This document shows, piece after piece, positions 12,349 through 22,600 of a DNA stretch of 64,000 nt. Within the stretch, counting starts at the first letter, position 1. Every line of letters starts with the position of its first letter. The notes under the pieces were generated by a model. That model searched no databases and had not been told where the DNA came from. It was given only the letters and a program-made list of their open reading frames with translations. This DNA is from Teratosphaeria epicoccoides. Taxonomy: Eukaryota; Ascomycota; Dothideomycetes; Mycosphaerellales; Teratosphaeriaceae. Where the stretch lies: NCBI GenBank assembly GCA_021401465.1, contig JADDMT010000024.1, positions 308,634 through 372,633 on the forward strand, given 5' to 3'. Made by a program: the position numbers and the translations under genes.

Positions 12349-12570
12349 ATAATTGTATGGACTGGGAGTAAATTGCATATAGCATCGGAACATGGAAATT
12401 TTTTTTGTATTGTTGTTTTGCTTTAACGTGCGTAAAGAAGCAGACGATGAGTGAAGCACCACATGTTCTGTGAAATGAGGCAAAAGAAGTCGCGCCCTGC
12501 TCAAGAAATGTCGTGGGAAAGAAAAAGGTAGAGCGGAGCTTGAGGATGGAGAACCAGCTTCATTCGCAAG

Positions 12571-12670
12571 TGAACCTGACCCGATTTGAACGGATGACCA
12601 TCTGGAGATTCCAATTCCACCTCTCGAGGAAAGACTGGAATCAGATACGCTACCACTGCGCCACAGGTCC
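12571..12670 (-). tRNA. tRNA-Trp (anticodon CCA) with 28-nt intron
   Basis: Read on the minus strand, the acceptor halves GGACCTG and CAGGTTC pair over all seven positions (one G-U), followed by discriminator A. T8 and G9 are followed by a D stem GCGC/GCGT and a T arm ATCCG-TTCAAAT-CGGGT. The anticodon stem TCTGA leads into TTCCAG; the anticodon CCA is at 12638-12636. An intron of about 28 nt (12634-12607) follows position 37 and contains TGGAAT, complementary to the ATTCCA of the anticodon loop, as in many fungal intron-bearing tRNAs. One oddity is an A31-C39 mismatch closing the anticodon stem. A Gly(TCC) reading is possible if the stem is shifted by one base, but then the D arm pairs worse. 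Confidence 0.78.
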
Positions 12671-13093
12671 CTGGGGGGAACACGCTCGCCTGAGTCGAGC
12701 TGTGATTGGCGAAGCCGCGCATTTTGAGGTTTATATTCTGCAAATCTGATCTCGAAAGGAAGCCAAAAGCTTGCTGCATCTCGAACGCCGTTGACGAACC
12801 GCATCTTGAGAAGGGGTATGATCTCAAATGTTCAAGGCAATCTCTTCAATGAGTGTTTACTGTTTCGATCATCGTGGGAGAATCCTATCAAAACGATTCC
12901 GACGACTCTTCCAGCCCCACCGACACCCTCATTCTTTCAAGTACTAGATCGATCGACGTCTTCAATCTTGATCGTCGCACCTGACTGTTTTCGACGCGGG
13001 TGACGAAGTATCTGCCTGCCAGCCGGGCCAGATCAACGCTGTCTGCCTGTGCAATACTCCAACGCCTCCCACCCCGTCCACAAGAAGTCTCTC

Positions 13094-13684
13094 TCAACCC
13101 AACAAAGATTTCAATTCGTGAAAGATCTTTACAATAGTATCGCCAAAAGTGGGTGCCTTGTGTCGGAGCTGCTTTTCCATGGTAGCTCGACGCTCCCGGC
13201 GCTCCCTTCGCCTCTCTGCCTGGGATCTGCAGTCGCTCGATGCCTTCTTGGTGTAGTTGCTTCGAGAGCATCGGTGCGATTCTGTCCTTGACGAGGCTCT
13301 GTTGTGCGCATTGCGACTGCAAGCTGAAGCGTAAGAGTGCCGCTTGACATCACTGTGCTCGAATCGAGACGCGGACGGTCGTGTCGCCCCGTGTACGAGA
13401 CGGCCGCTGGGCGCCTGAGGCGATCCCATTGCAGCGAGAGGATGCGACAATGGAGCGGGTTGCATCGCAGGCGGCGGACCGCTAGGCATAGTTCGCGGTA
13501 GAGGTGCAGGTTTGCTGTACGCGGATGGAGGGCCTTTTGTTGACGGTGCGGCGGGTCGTTGAGTCACTCTAGAGTCGTCTGGCAAGTATCTCTGAGGACT
13601 TGACTGTCGTCTGGGACGAGTGGAGTGTGGTCCTGCGTAAGGCGCTACAGACCCGCAGGTCGCCTTGGTCGATATGGTCGTCAT
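13094..13684 (-). CDS. Small basic Pro/Ser/Arg-rich hypothetical protein
   Basis: An open frame of 196 aa from the ATG at 13684. The same frame stays open upstream to about 13801, so an upstream exon or start is possible. The middle is low-complexity Pro/Ser/Ala. The C-terminal 40 residues look structured: an Arg/Glu-rich helix (AERRRERRERRATMEKQL) followed by KAPTFGDTIVKIFHELKSLLG. I do not recognise a family. Bias and length argue for a real gene, but there is no second line of evidence. Confidence 0.5.
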   Translation of the reverse strand: MTTISTKATCGSVAPYAGPHSTRPRRQSSPQRYLPDDSRVTQRPAAPSTKGPPSAYSKPAPLPRTMPSGPPPAMQPAPLSHPLAAMGSPQAPSGRLVHGATRPSASRFEHSDVKRHSYASACSRNAHNRASSRTESHRCSRSNYTKKASSDCRSQAERRRERRERRATMEKQLRHKAPTFGDTIVKIFHELKSLLG

Positions 13685-13801
13685 CTGTTCAAGTTTTGAT
13701 TTGCTTGACGATGTTCCGGTGTAGTTCTTGTATTTAGGCCCCCTGAGTCCCGTTGATGTGATCAAATCAGGCGCCAGAATAACAGGACATAAACATATCA
13801 C

Positions 13802-14878
13802 TCATAGTAAGCTTCTGTGGTATACCGTAAGAGCGAGTAGTGCTGGGCTTGGTGCTCATGCCGACTTAGCCAGGTGAAAAGATTGCTGCTGATGCGTTGT
13901 CAGTTGAGAGCTCGAGACGTTTGAGTATGAACATTCACAAGATAATAGCGAAGGAATCGATGACATCGCAGGAGAACGCTTTGGACATCTCGACTCCACG
14001 TGCGGGAGCCATGCAATCTCATCTCATAGCAGCACGGTTCATTACAATGACGGTACCTGCCAGATACTAGGCAGTGCGACTCCTGACCACTCATCCGTCA
14101 CCACAGCTTGTACATGCGGCCGTGCGTCTTGGCCAGGACATCGCAAGTCTGCAAGGCCAGAGAAGGCAGATCGCAAGAGACCCGATCAGCCGCATCATGG
14201 CCTGCGGCAGGAGTCCCTCGAAACCAGGCTATCATCGTTCTGGCAATTACTTGATGCGCATACTGCTATTTGGTTGAAGCTGCATCGATCTTCAACACGA
14301 CTGACGTTGGTACGAAAAGGGTGGAGTTCGAACACAAGCGAGCTTGCATGGCGACAGGATGATGGGCAGCATTTCAAGGATCAGGACATCGTCTGCCCGA
14401 CTGCGAGAACCGAGGAGGGGGTAGACGAGCACACGCGGTTCGATCGTGCGAGCTGAGTCTCTGATCTCTACTCGCCACGTCGATCACGATTGACGTCGAC
14501 ACAGTAGTGTTGGACAGGCAGGGCTTGATTCGGTTGCAATGGTTGAATGTGTTTGAGATCGCCAAGGGTGGGACGCCAGTACCAACTCAACGCCAGTAAC
14601 ATTCGCAACGCTTCCGGTAGTCCGTCGCTGTTGCGTAATTCATCGTCAGCCGGGACTCATGCCTATCTACAGGCTGTCCAGCTTCCGACCGGGCAGCCGT
14701 TGAGTCTCGCTGACATGCATTGCTTGTGAAGCTGAAACCTCCATGTTGAGCTGATCAAAGACAAAATTGTCATGAACAGGTCCGACCGCACAACCGCATA
14801 TGACGAGATCTTGGAGTCATTCAATATCCACTCTCATGATCCTGACAACGGATAGTCGTCCTATCTAGGCTTGCTTCA
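13802..14878. other. Intergenic stretch, no supported gene
   Basis: Only short frames in both strands with no recognisable protein; I see nothing further in it. Confidence 0.45.
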
Positions 14879-14999
14879 TTGGCAGGTCGAGCAGTGAGTC
14901 TAGTGAAGTGCGCGGGTCATCAGGTAAAAGCTAGGCGCAGCCAAGCATGTCTTCCACCTCTTTCAGGTATCCATACGCGATGCATTTACAACGCAGCTA

Positions 15000-15181
15000 T
15001 GCGTTGCTCTTGCCAAGTAAACGGACAGCCCGTTCGCATAGCTTATGCCACTAACTGCGAGCTGCGTCGCGGAGGGTTGGACGGGCGACCGGCTGGCTGG
15101 GGGTCGCGCCTCACAGATAAGCCCGTAGCCTCAACGGCATTGCTGTCAGCCAGCGAAGCAGAATATGCACTATAATCAGCC
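15000..15181 (+). mobile_element. Possible Ty1/copia RNase H relic
   Basis: A plus-strand frame running to a stop at 15173 ends in GWGSRLTDKPVASTALLSAS followed by EAEYAL. This resembles the RNase H region of copia elements, where a W-S-S-R-x-Q segment precedes S-T-A-E-A-E-Y. Nothing else of an element is recognisable nearby, so this would be a small decayed fragment abutting the aldo-keto reductase pseudogene. The match is short and may be chance. Confidence 0.35.
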
Positions 15182-16086
15182 TCAGACCTCCAAAATCTCG
15201 ATGAACCTGTTTTGCAGAGACTTCCAGTTATTTTTATGCAAGCACGCCCAGACTGTAACCTTGCGAATGACCTCAAGGTCCCCTACCATATGTTGAGCGT
15301 TGATAGTGCCATTATTGAGTATGCTGACATTGTCTTTGCCGAGGACGAGTGCATAGAGTGGCACGGCTGGGTCTACGTTGCAAGCCTTGGTCACGCGCAT
15401 GGCGGGCCCTGATTCCAACAGCTGCGGATCTGCGGTCAATGTCCAGAAGGCCTGATACTTGACGTCCTCTTCGAGGCAAAATGCCCGTATGTCAAAGTCA
15501 TACCCATTGTCGCGGCAGGAGCGATTTAGTACCACAACCGGCTTGACTTTCGCAAAGTCATACAGCCATCGCAATGCAGGCAGATGATGAATGTTTGAAA
15601 TTCCAAGACTTCGTATCGAAGTTGGTGCATGAGCCTCCATGGCTCTCCATGCCTCCCCGGTCCGCTTCGCTTCAGGGAAGGGATAGTGCAACATAAGACG
15701 ATCAACATAAGGCTCCGCCGGACTTCCATCTGACAATCCACCTGAATTCCGAAGCAAAGACGCCACCGACGTGTTCACCTGTTCTGTCAGACTGCTCCTG
15801 GAGTCATACGGCATGCTGGTCGGGTTCTGACCATGCACAGAAGTGAATCTAGTCTGCAAATAGACTTCGGCTCGTTAAAGTCCTGCCTCTCGCACGCCGT
15901 CTCGCAGGCCGCGGCCGACAAGAGCTTCTTGATAATGCTTCGGCTGGGCAGCGGTATCGACGCCCGGAAGCCAGCGAGGATTGCCTGGCGGACGAGATCT
16001 TGCGAGCGATCCTTCTTCCATGCGGTCCCGTAGATCATTGCCGGCATTTTGGGCACCTCGATAGCTGCTGCTTTCGGCGCGCCCAT
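15182..16086 (-). pseudogene. Aldo-keto reductase pseudogene
   Basis: Three minus-strand blocks make up one fungal aldo-keto reductase. The start (16086) reads through PKMPAMIYGTAWKK and VRQAILAGFR. A one-base frame break at about 15958-15968 shifts the catalytic DTAAQPKHYQEALVGRGL into another frame. That block ends in a TAA at 15877-15875, and the same frame then continues RAEVYLQTRFTSVHGQNP to the end at 15182. Family features are VDRLMLHYPF, SIRSLGISN and the C-terminal VDPAVPLYALVLG. The residue expected to be the catalytic Lys (usually QTKF) is Arg here. A frameshift, a nonsense codon and a lost catalytic residue together make a functional NAD(P)H reductase unlikely. Single sequencing errors could explain one defect, but hardly all three. 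Confidence 0.82.
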
Positions 16087-17099
16087 AACTTGGCTTCACG
16101 GCCTTTCCATCGATGCTGTCAACGTCAGACTCGGAGAATAAGCCAATTGACGGTGGTTGCGAATGGCTGATAACCCGGAAGTGGAGCTACACTTCTCCGA
16201 TCAATCATCATTTATGGTTGCTGACTCAGAGGATGATCCCTGCAGTCGATGTGAAGTAACCAGGCCTCGGGCTGACTCAATATGTCGCATGTCGACATTG
16301 CAATCGCAACATCCCTGACGGACTGGAACACGAAACCAACGTCGACACGCACTTGAAGCCCCTATCGCAATTCTAAGTCGTCATGGAACGTTTCGTGACC
16401 CAGAACATCGCGATGCGAACCCTCCATGTCATTCAACCCGGCGACCCACCATGTGTCAACTCCCTCATCAATAGAGACGTCGAACGGTGATGTTTTGATC
16501 GGAAACCAGGTCTCAATTCCACATCCAGCATGACGGCTTGTTGCACGGAAAGACAATCGGCTGTAACCTCATCGCGGAGGGTGCCTGAGGTACTGCATGC
16601 ATGTACGTACAGACGAGCCTGCTGCGAAAAGCTGCTGGTTCGCAGCAATCGAACGTCACCCTTGAACGGTCGCGTGTGAAACACCCAATCCAAGATTCTT
16701 CCCACTGCCGCGCGGTTGCAGGATCATCCTAAAAGTGGACATACGGTATCCACTTCAGCCTTTCTCTGGCATCATCACATGGGACGCCTACGGAATCCTC
16801 CGCTCGATCGCTGGAAGTCGTCCAAGATCGATGCCGCAGGGCCTCGCAGTGCCCAGAGCCTACATGCGGTAGGATGCGTGCATCCATTTTCATCATGCGG
16901 CTGCAATTAGATTGCATCAGGGCGGCACATGTCATTGTCCGAATACGGGACTCTGCCCTGCATATGATGATAGCCTACCCTCCCATTATGCAAAGTCAAG
17001 CCTAACCCCCTCTTTGATCCTAAGCAAAGTCTACACAAGGCCCTCCAACCGGCATCGCCAAAGCTTTGTTTCTCGTCGTACAATAATCGCGGCAAGCCC
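16087..17099. other. Intergenic stretch before the aquaporin gene
   Basis: Short overlapping frames only. The part nearest 17099 is presumably the aquaporin promoter and leader, but I see no clear TATA box or other named signal. Confidence 0.45.
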
Positions 17100-19051
17100 A
17101 TGGTGGACAGATCGACCAAGAGAATCTTTGGCTCCGCGAATAATCTCGAGCATTGGTCCAAAGAGATCAAAATGGCGCTGGACCCAATCAAAATGGCGCT
17201 GGACCCGACTGCTACGCACCCAGCCGGCATAGAGAGTAGGCCGCCTCGTATCAGCGAGGATGCGGGTGGCATGCGTGGACCTTCCGATGATAGCACCAAG
17301 GGCCTGTTGAAGCAAATTCCGAAGACCTCGGAACCGCAATATGGCACTGCGATGACACCAGATCCGTACATGGCTCAAATGGAGTACGGACCTACGCAAC
17401 ACAACGGTCGCGAGCCACCTCCACTATCTGCGGTGCCGCAACGAACACCGTCTCGTCAACAACAGCTGACTAGGTGGGATCCTCCAATGAGCGAATACGA
17501 CTTCGATGACCTTCGAAGCCGGCCACGCCCGTTCACCCGAGATTCTTTCCATGATGAGTTCACCGCTCGTGGGATGGCACCGCCTCCTCCGTTTTCACAG
17601 ATGGACTGGTATGAGCGTTACGACCAACCATATTACAATCGACCCTACAGGAGGCGGAATACATACCAATCGATACGAGAGCCTCCCCGCACCGCTCAGC
17701 CGCCCATGGGACCGCCAAGGCGTCCGATGAGGTGGGCTGATGATCCGTGGGAGGGTGACGAGTATGAGCCGCCTACGCCGCAGATGGTTAGTCAGCGGCA
17801 AAGCCACGCTGTCAACGGGAATGGTGGAGGCGGTGGTAATCGCCCTCCGAGCGCAACTGATGCTGTGGGGCTTCCTTTCATCTGGTGGATGAACAGTGTG
17901 TCGAGCCTCATACCGCTAAAACTTGTCACTTGCTGACGATCAATAGGTACTGGTAAGATGCACTTTGTAGCCTTCATCAGCGAGTTTGTCGGCACGACGA
18001 TGTTCCTGTTCTTCGCGTTTGCTGGCACTCAGGTCGCAAATTCTGGAACGCAGAACAACACCGCGAACACAGCTACAAATCAGGCAACGGGATTCAGTCC
18101 GATGGTGCTCGAGTACACGGCGCTGTCTTTCGGGTTCAGCTTGATGGTCAATGTCTGGATCTTTTTCCGCATATCTGGAGGCCTCTTCAACCCAGTGAGT
18201 AGTCGAGATATAACTCGTGCACCTTGCAGACCCTTCGTTTGACTCTGCTAACACCACACAGGCCGTCACTTTGGCAATGCTGATGACACAAACGATTGGC
18301 GTCGTTCGCGCCGTCCTGCTCACGATCGCACAACTCACCGGCTCCATATTCGCCTCGTACATCGTCAAAGTCCTCTTCCCAGTTCCATTCAACGTCCGAA
18401 CGACCCTGTCGGCACAAACATCTGTAGTCCAAGGTGTCTTTATCGAAGCGATTCTTACCGGTGAACTGATCTTCACGATCTTCATGCTTGCAAAGGAGAA
18501 GCACAGAGCCACGTTCATGGCACCTGTTGGTATCGGGCTCGCGTTATTCGTGGCAGAGCTAGTCGGCGTCTTTTATACTGGTGGTGTAAGTTCTAGCTCA
18601 GTACACGATGATTCATGGTGCGCCAAACTGACTTGAATGTGTAGTCGCTTAACCCAGCCCGCTCATTCGGTCCTTGCGTTGTCACCGGCGTTTTCGATTC
18701 AGACCACTGGATCTATTGGGTATGTTTGCCCAGAACGCGAGTCTACTGCGGCTGAGAGATGGCTGACTTTATCTCCTTCGCCTTGCAGGTCGGTCCAGGC
18801 GCAGGTGCAATCATCTGTGTCGGCTTCTACAAGTTCATCAAAATGCTCGAATATGAATTTGCAAACCCAGGGTATGTTTGATACTCAGCGTGGCATCGAG
18901 ACATTGACTGACTCGATCTTCCTCCGATAGGCAAGACGCGATACAAGACGAGGAGGCGGCGAGGGCTGCCGCAGAGGCGGAGGAGAACACGCCCAAGAAG
19001 GGACCGAGCAAGGAGACGGTGCAAGATACTCCGCCGAAAGAGACAGTGTGA
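17100..19051 (+). CDS. Aquaporin (MIP family) with long N-terminal extension, six exons
   Basis: Exons: 17100-17895, 17947-18194, 18262-18585, 18645-18719, 18789-18871, 18931-19051. All five introns (51-69 nt) have GT/AG ends and keep the frame; the first contains GCTGAC. The first 265 residues are a Pro/Arg/Tyr-rich cytoplasmic extension with no known domain. The channel follows, beginning MHFVAFISEFVGTTMFLFFA. The first NPA box (NPAVT) is built across the exon 2/3 junction, and the second is SLNPARSFGP in exon 4. Ser rather than Asp follows NPAR, which points to a water channel rather than a glycerol facilitator. The C-terminal tail is acidic and Ala-rich, then Lys/Thr-rich. It converges with the BEACH gene downstream. 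Confidence 0.92.
17166..17207 (+). repeat. In-frame 21-bp tandem duplication in the aquaporin N-terminus
   Basis: Two adjacent 21-bp copies (17166-17186, 17187-17207) differ only at the last base and encode IKMALDP twice. The frame is kept. Confidence 0.9.
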
Positions 19052-19605
19052 TGATGGCTTGTGCACCCTGCACGAGATGAGTACATGCGGATGCTCGTTG
19101 CTGTTTTGACACATTCTGCATATGCGGGCGCAAGGGGGGACTTGGAGTTGGCGCTCGTTGTTGGCCATGAGTTTCATTAGTCGATTAGGTGGTCAGTCAA
19201 GTCATTGGAGCTGTGGCTAAATGAGGTCACCGGCTGCCGGGCAGATGCTTGACGCGCTTGGCTGCTGGATTGGGGCGGTCGATAGCAGACGCGGATGGAC
19301 TGTCTGCATCGCCGGAATATTGTTCGACTGATGGAGTCTTGTTAGTGATTGGGGATGACGGCGACTCGACAGGAGTTCGCAGGATCTGCAGTCAAATAAT
19401 GACTAATCACTATTTCGCGCATATCATTCCGCGCATATCAAGTCGGTCGCTCTCGTATAAAGGTCTTGTGACCGAGGTGAAACGCAAGAATATTCGGAAA
19501 TGATGTATATCAGTACAATCATCAGCATTGTGTCCACCAAAGGGGCTTGCACTCTGTGTCTTATAACTCTGCCTTTTCAAAGCCTCCATCAGTGAAGTAC
19601 TGCGC
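19052..19605. other. Shared 3' region between convergent genes
   Basis: The aquaporin and BEACH genes end tail to tail here. The stretch should hold both 3' untranslated regions. I see no coding frame. Confidence 0.6.
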
Positions 19606-22600
19606 TCATCTACCACGAGTACTAATGCTTGCGGACCTCGCAATACAGTCCCATTCCCACACCTTCCCATTCTCATCACCTGTGTACACCGCATTAGGCA
19701 CAGGCAGTATCGCCGTCACAGCAGCAGAAGTATTGCCTCCATCCCCCCGGCTGAGATCCGCATGATTTAGCCTTTTCACCAACTGCAGATGCCACGTCCC
19801 ATCCGACAACGTCACCAAAGCCCAAGCGTTTGCAACGCCGTGCGCGTGCCCAGTGAATATCAGCTCCCGCTCTAACCACTCATTCCCAGCACCCTCGTAA
19901 AAGGCGCAGCAAGTCATCGTGTCATCTTCCGCATCGCATACCTTTTGTCGCACGAGTAGATGACCATTGAGCGTGTAGATAAGCAGGTTCGGACCTTGGC
20001 ACAGCGCCATGTGACCAGAAATGTTGCTGATCTTGGCTGCTTGTATGGTCTTGCCGCCGGCATCGAGCAGAACTCTGATACAATTCAACCTGTTCAGGCC
20101 CCATATAATGACCTGCGCATCTGCAGATATCGATAGCAGCGTGCTGAACACGCGACTAGCAGCCAGGAGCGTTACAGGCTTGCGATGACCAAACAAGTAA
20201 GTCTTGGGGTGGATCTCGATTAAGTCCTTAGAGGCCGTCACAGACCAGATCGCGATCGTGCAGTCAGCCCCAGCAGTGATCAGTGTCTTGCTGTCAGAGA
20301 ATACGTTTGCCGTTATTGCGCCGACATGTGCACCTTCGTACAGTCCAAGAGGCCGCTTTGTGTTTGACGAGAAGAATCGAATGCTATGATCTGCAAAGCC
20401 CCACTGCATGAAACGGTCGCAGTTTGGCAGAAGATTCAACCTGCATGGCGAGTCACAAAGAAGCCGTCCAACACTTGTCGAAAACGTCAGACCGGCGACC
20501 TTTTCGTCGCTCTCGAAGAGTGGATCAGGCAACCGTATTAAAGACTCAGCAAGCGTGTCCAGCTTAGCCGTCCCGCTGCGAACTGACTCACGCGCAGGGT
20601 GCGCCTTTGAAAACACCTGATGCGGCGTTTGCCCGAACGAGTGGATAATCCAGATCGTAGAGAGCAATTGCACTCGATCCTCGATAGCTTCCAGATCGGT
20701 AGCGCCCGGGTATGACAAATGCCCAAACACATTTGTAGCTTCCAGTGCCGCCTCGCCGCGCTGCTTGAAACCGAAGACTAAGTCTATCCATTCGTGCAAA
20801 TGCTCGCTGACGTATGGACTCTCCAGCGCCTTCCGGTGTTTCTCGATGAAGATCTGCGGGTCACCCTTTGCCCACGGGGGAAGCTCGACGTCATTCACAA
20901 CTCCTTCATCGCTTTGTTTGACTCCAAAATCGTACTGGTTGATGTTCGTGAGAAACTCAGGCAGGTAAAAGAACTCCGGCGTCAGTTCACGAACATCGCT
21001 CATGTTATCTCTGGATGCTGACAGCCATGCTTTGCCAATAGAATCGAACAGTCTGTCGGCGTGATCGAAACTGCCACCTTGCAGGATCAGGTAGGACTGA
21101 ACGTAAGGCTGCAGCCGAATCAAATACGATGAGACAATCATGGCTGAAGAGTAATGCGTGCCATAATGGAAGGGTGGCTCTCTCTCGTCCATCATCTCGG
21201 CGAACTGCTGGTATCGGTCCTTGAACTCCGCTTCTCGACTGGAAGTCTGACAGCCCATAGGTTTCGAGAGATTGCGGAAGGTCTTAGGATTGTCCAGGTC
21301 CAGCTCTTCACTTGTATAATCAGCCAGAACCCACGGAAAGACAGGATACTGTGTGAGGTCATTAAAGGTCCGACCGGCCATAGTGTTGATCAACATCAGA
21401 TATTGAAAGTTTGACATCTCGCCCTTCAGCCACTTCTTAGTTGCGCCATACGACGGCGTGTTGTTGAAAACGCCGGCAAAGCGCGTACCGAGAGATTGTG
21501 GTTCTTCCTCCGGATTGCGAAGAGTGTCGAGGCGCCAAGCATCTTCAGGAGCCATCAAGGATGCGCTACGCATTATTTGAGGCGCACCATTAACGATGGC
21601 TTTGTGCAAACCATCGCGGATCTTCGGTGAGATGCAGGTCATCAAGTAGCTTCTACCATCTGTGAAGAAAATCTCCACTGCAACATCTCGGGACAGGAAG
21701 CGGCGTTTCGAGATGCTGAGGACCTCAGCCCACGTCCAATGCCGTATCTCCTGGTCCCCAGTAGTGTGGTTCGCTTTGGTGGAGCTGGTGTCCTTGCCGG
21801 ATATCAAGTTGACGTATGGATCGCGCTCATCCTCGGGCGCTCGCGAGGCACTCACAATTTCACCATCCGACCTTTGGAAGAAGTCATCTTGCAAATAAAG
21901 GCACTTCTTGCCTACCACCAACAGACCCTCCAGTGCCTCCAAACCAACGATGCGGGAGATGTTGAACAGAGTGACAACGCCATCGCCTCGTTGCAACCGT
22001 GTCATCACCTTGCGATTCTTGTCTTCAGGCGTGCCTTCGGTGTCCCGATTCGGATCATCCACCATCTCAAAGCCGCCCTCCAGCAGCTCAGAGTTGGAGA
22101 CAGAGTCCTGCGATTGATCCACCGCGCCATCTATGACAGTCGCGTTTGTAACCGTCGGACTGACTGGGAAGGCTGACGTGATGTCGTCACCTGGATGCAA
22201 AGCTCCACTGTTTGGTGTCAGGTTGAGATTGCTGTTCGCTCTCTCACGCACAGAGGTCTTGCGTTTAGGCCGATACATCTCTCTATGCTCCTCATTGTCG
22301 GGTAGAAGTCGACACCGCATACGATTGAGCGCCTCCGTCTCGTCCAGCCGCCACTTAGGAATCTCGGTTGAAGGCTCAATGCCGCAGGGCTGCTTCATGA
22401 GCTGTTCCGTCATCGTAAACACCGTGCAGAGATGATTGACGGCTTCGTGGTGATCCTGCATTGTCGTTTGCAGCTTCACTCGTTCCTGTGCGTGGATATT
22501 AGATGTCCAATTCTTGGCCGACACTTCGAACATGTGAATGGTGTCGTCGTCCTTGGTTTTCTCGCTATGCCACATCTGCAACTTATCGCGGCGTTTGGCA

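Noticed and set aside
11278..12804. Minus-strand frames of up to 313 codons opposite and beyond the dioxygenase
   Set aside because: The dioxygenase motifs on the plus strand are clear; the long minus frame also crosses the tRNA gene.
15212..15412. Plus-strand frame with NLANDLKVPYHML, resembling a continuation of copia RNase H
   Set aside because: It is exactly antisense to the well-matched C-terminus of the aldo-keto reductase pseudogene, so the resemblance is chance.
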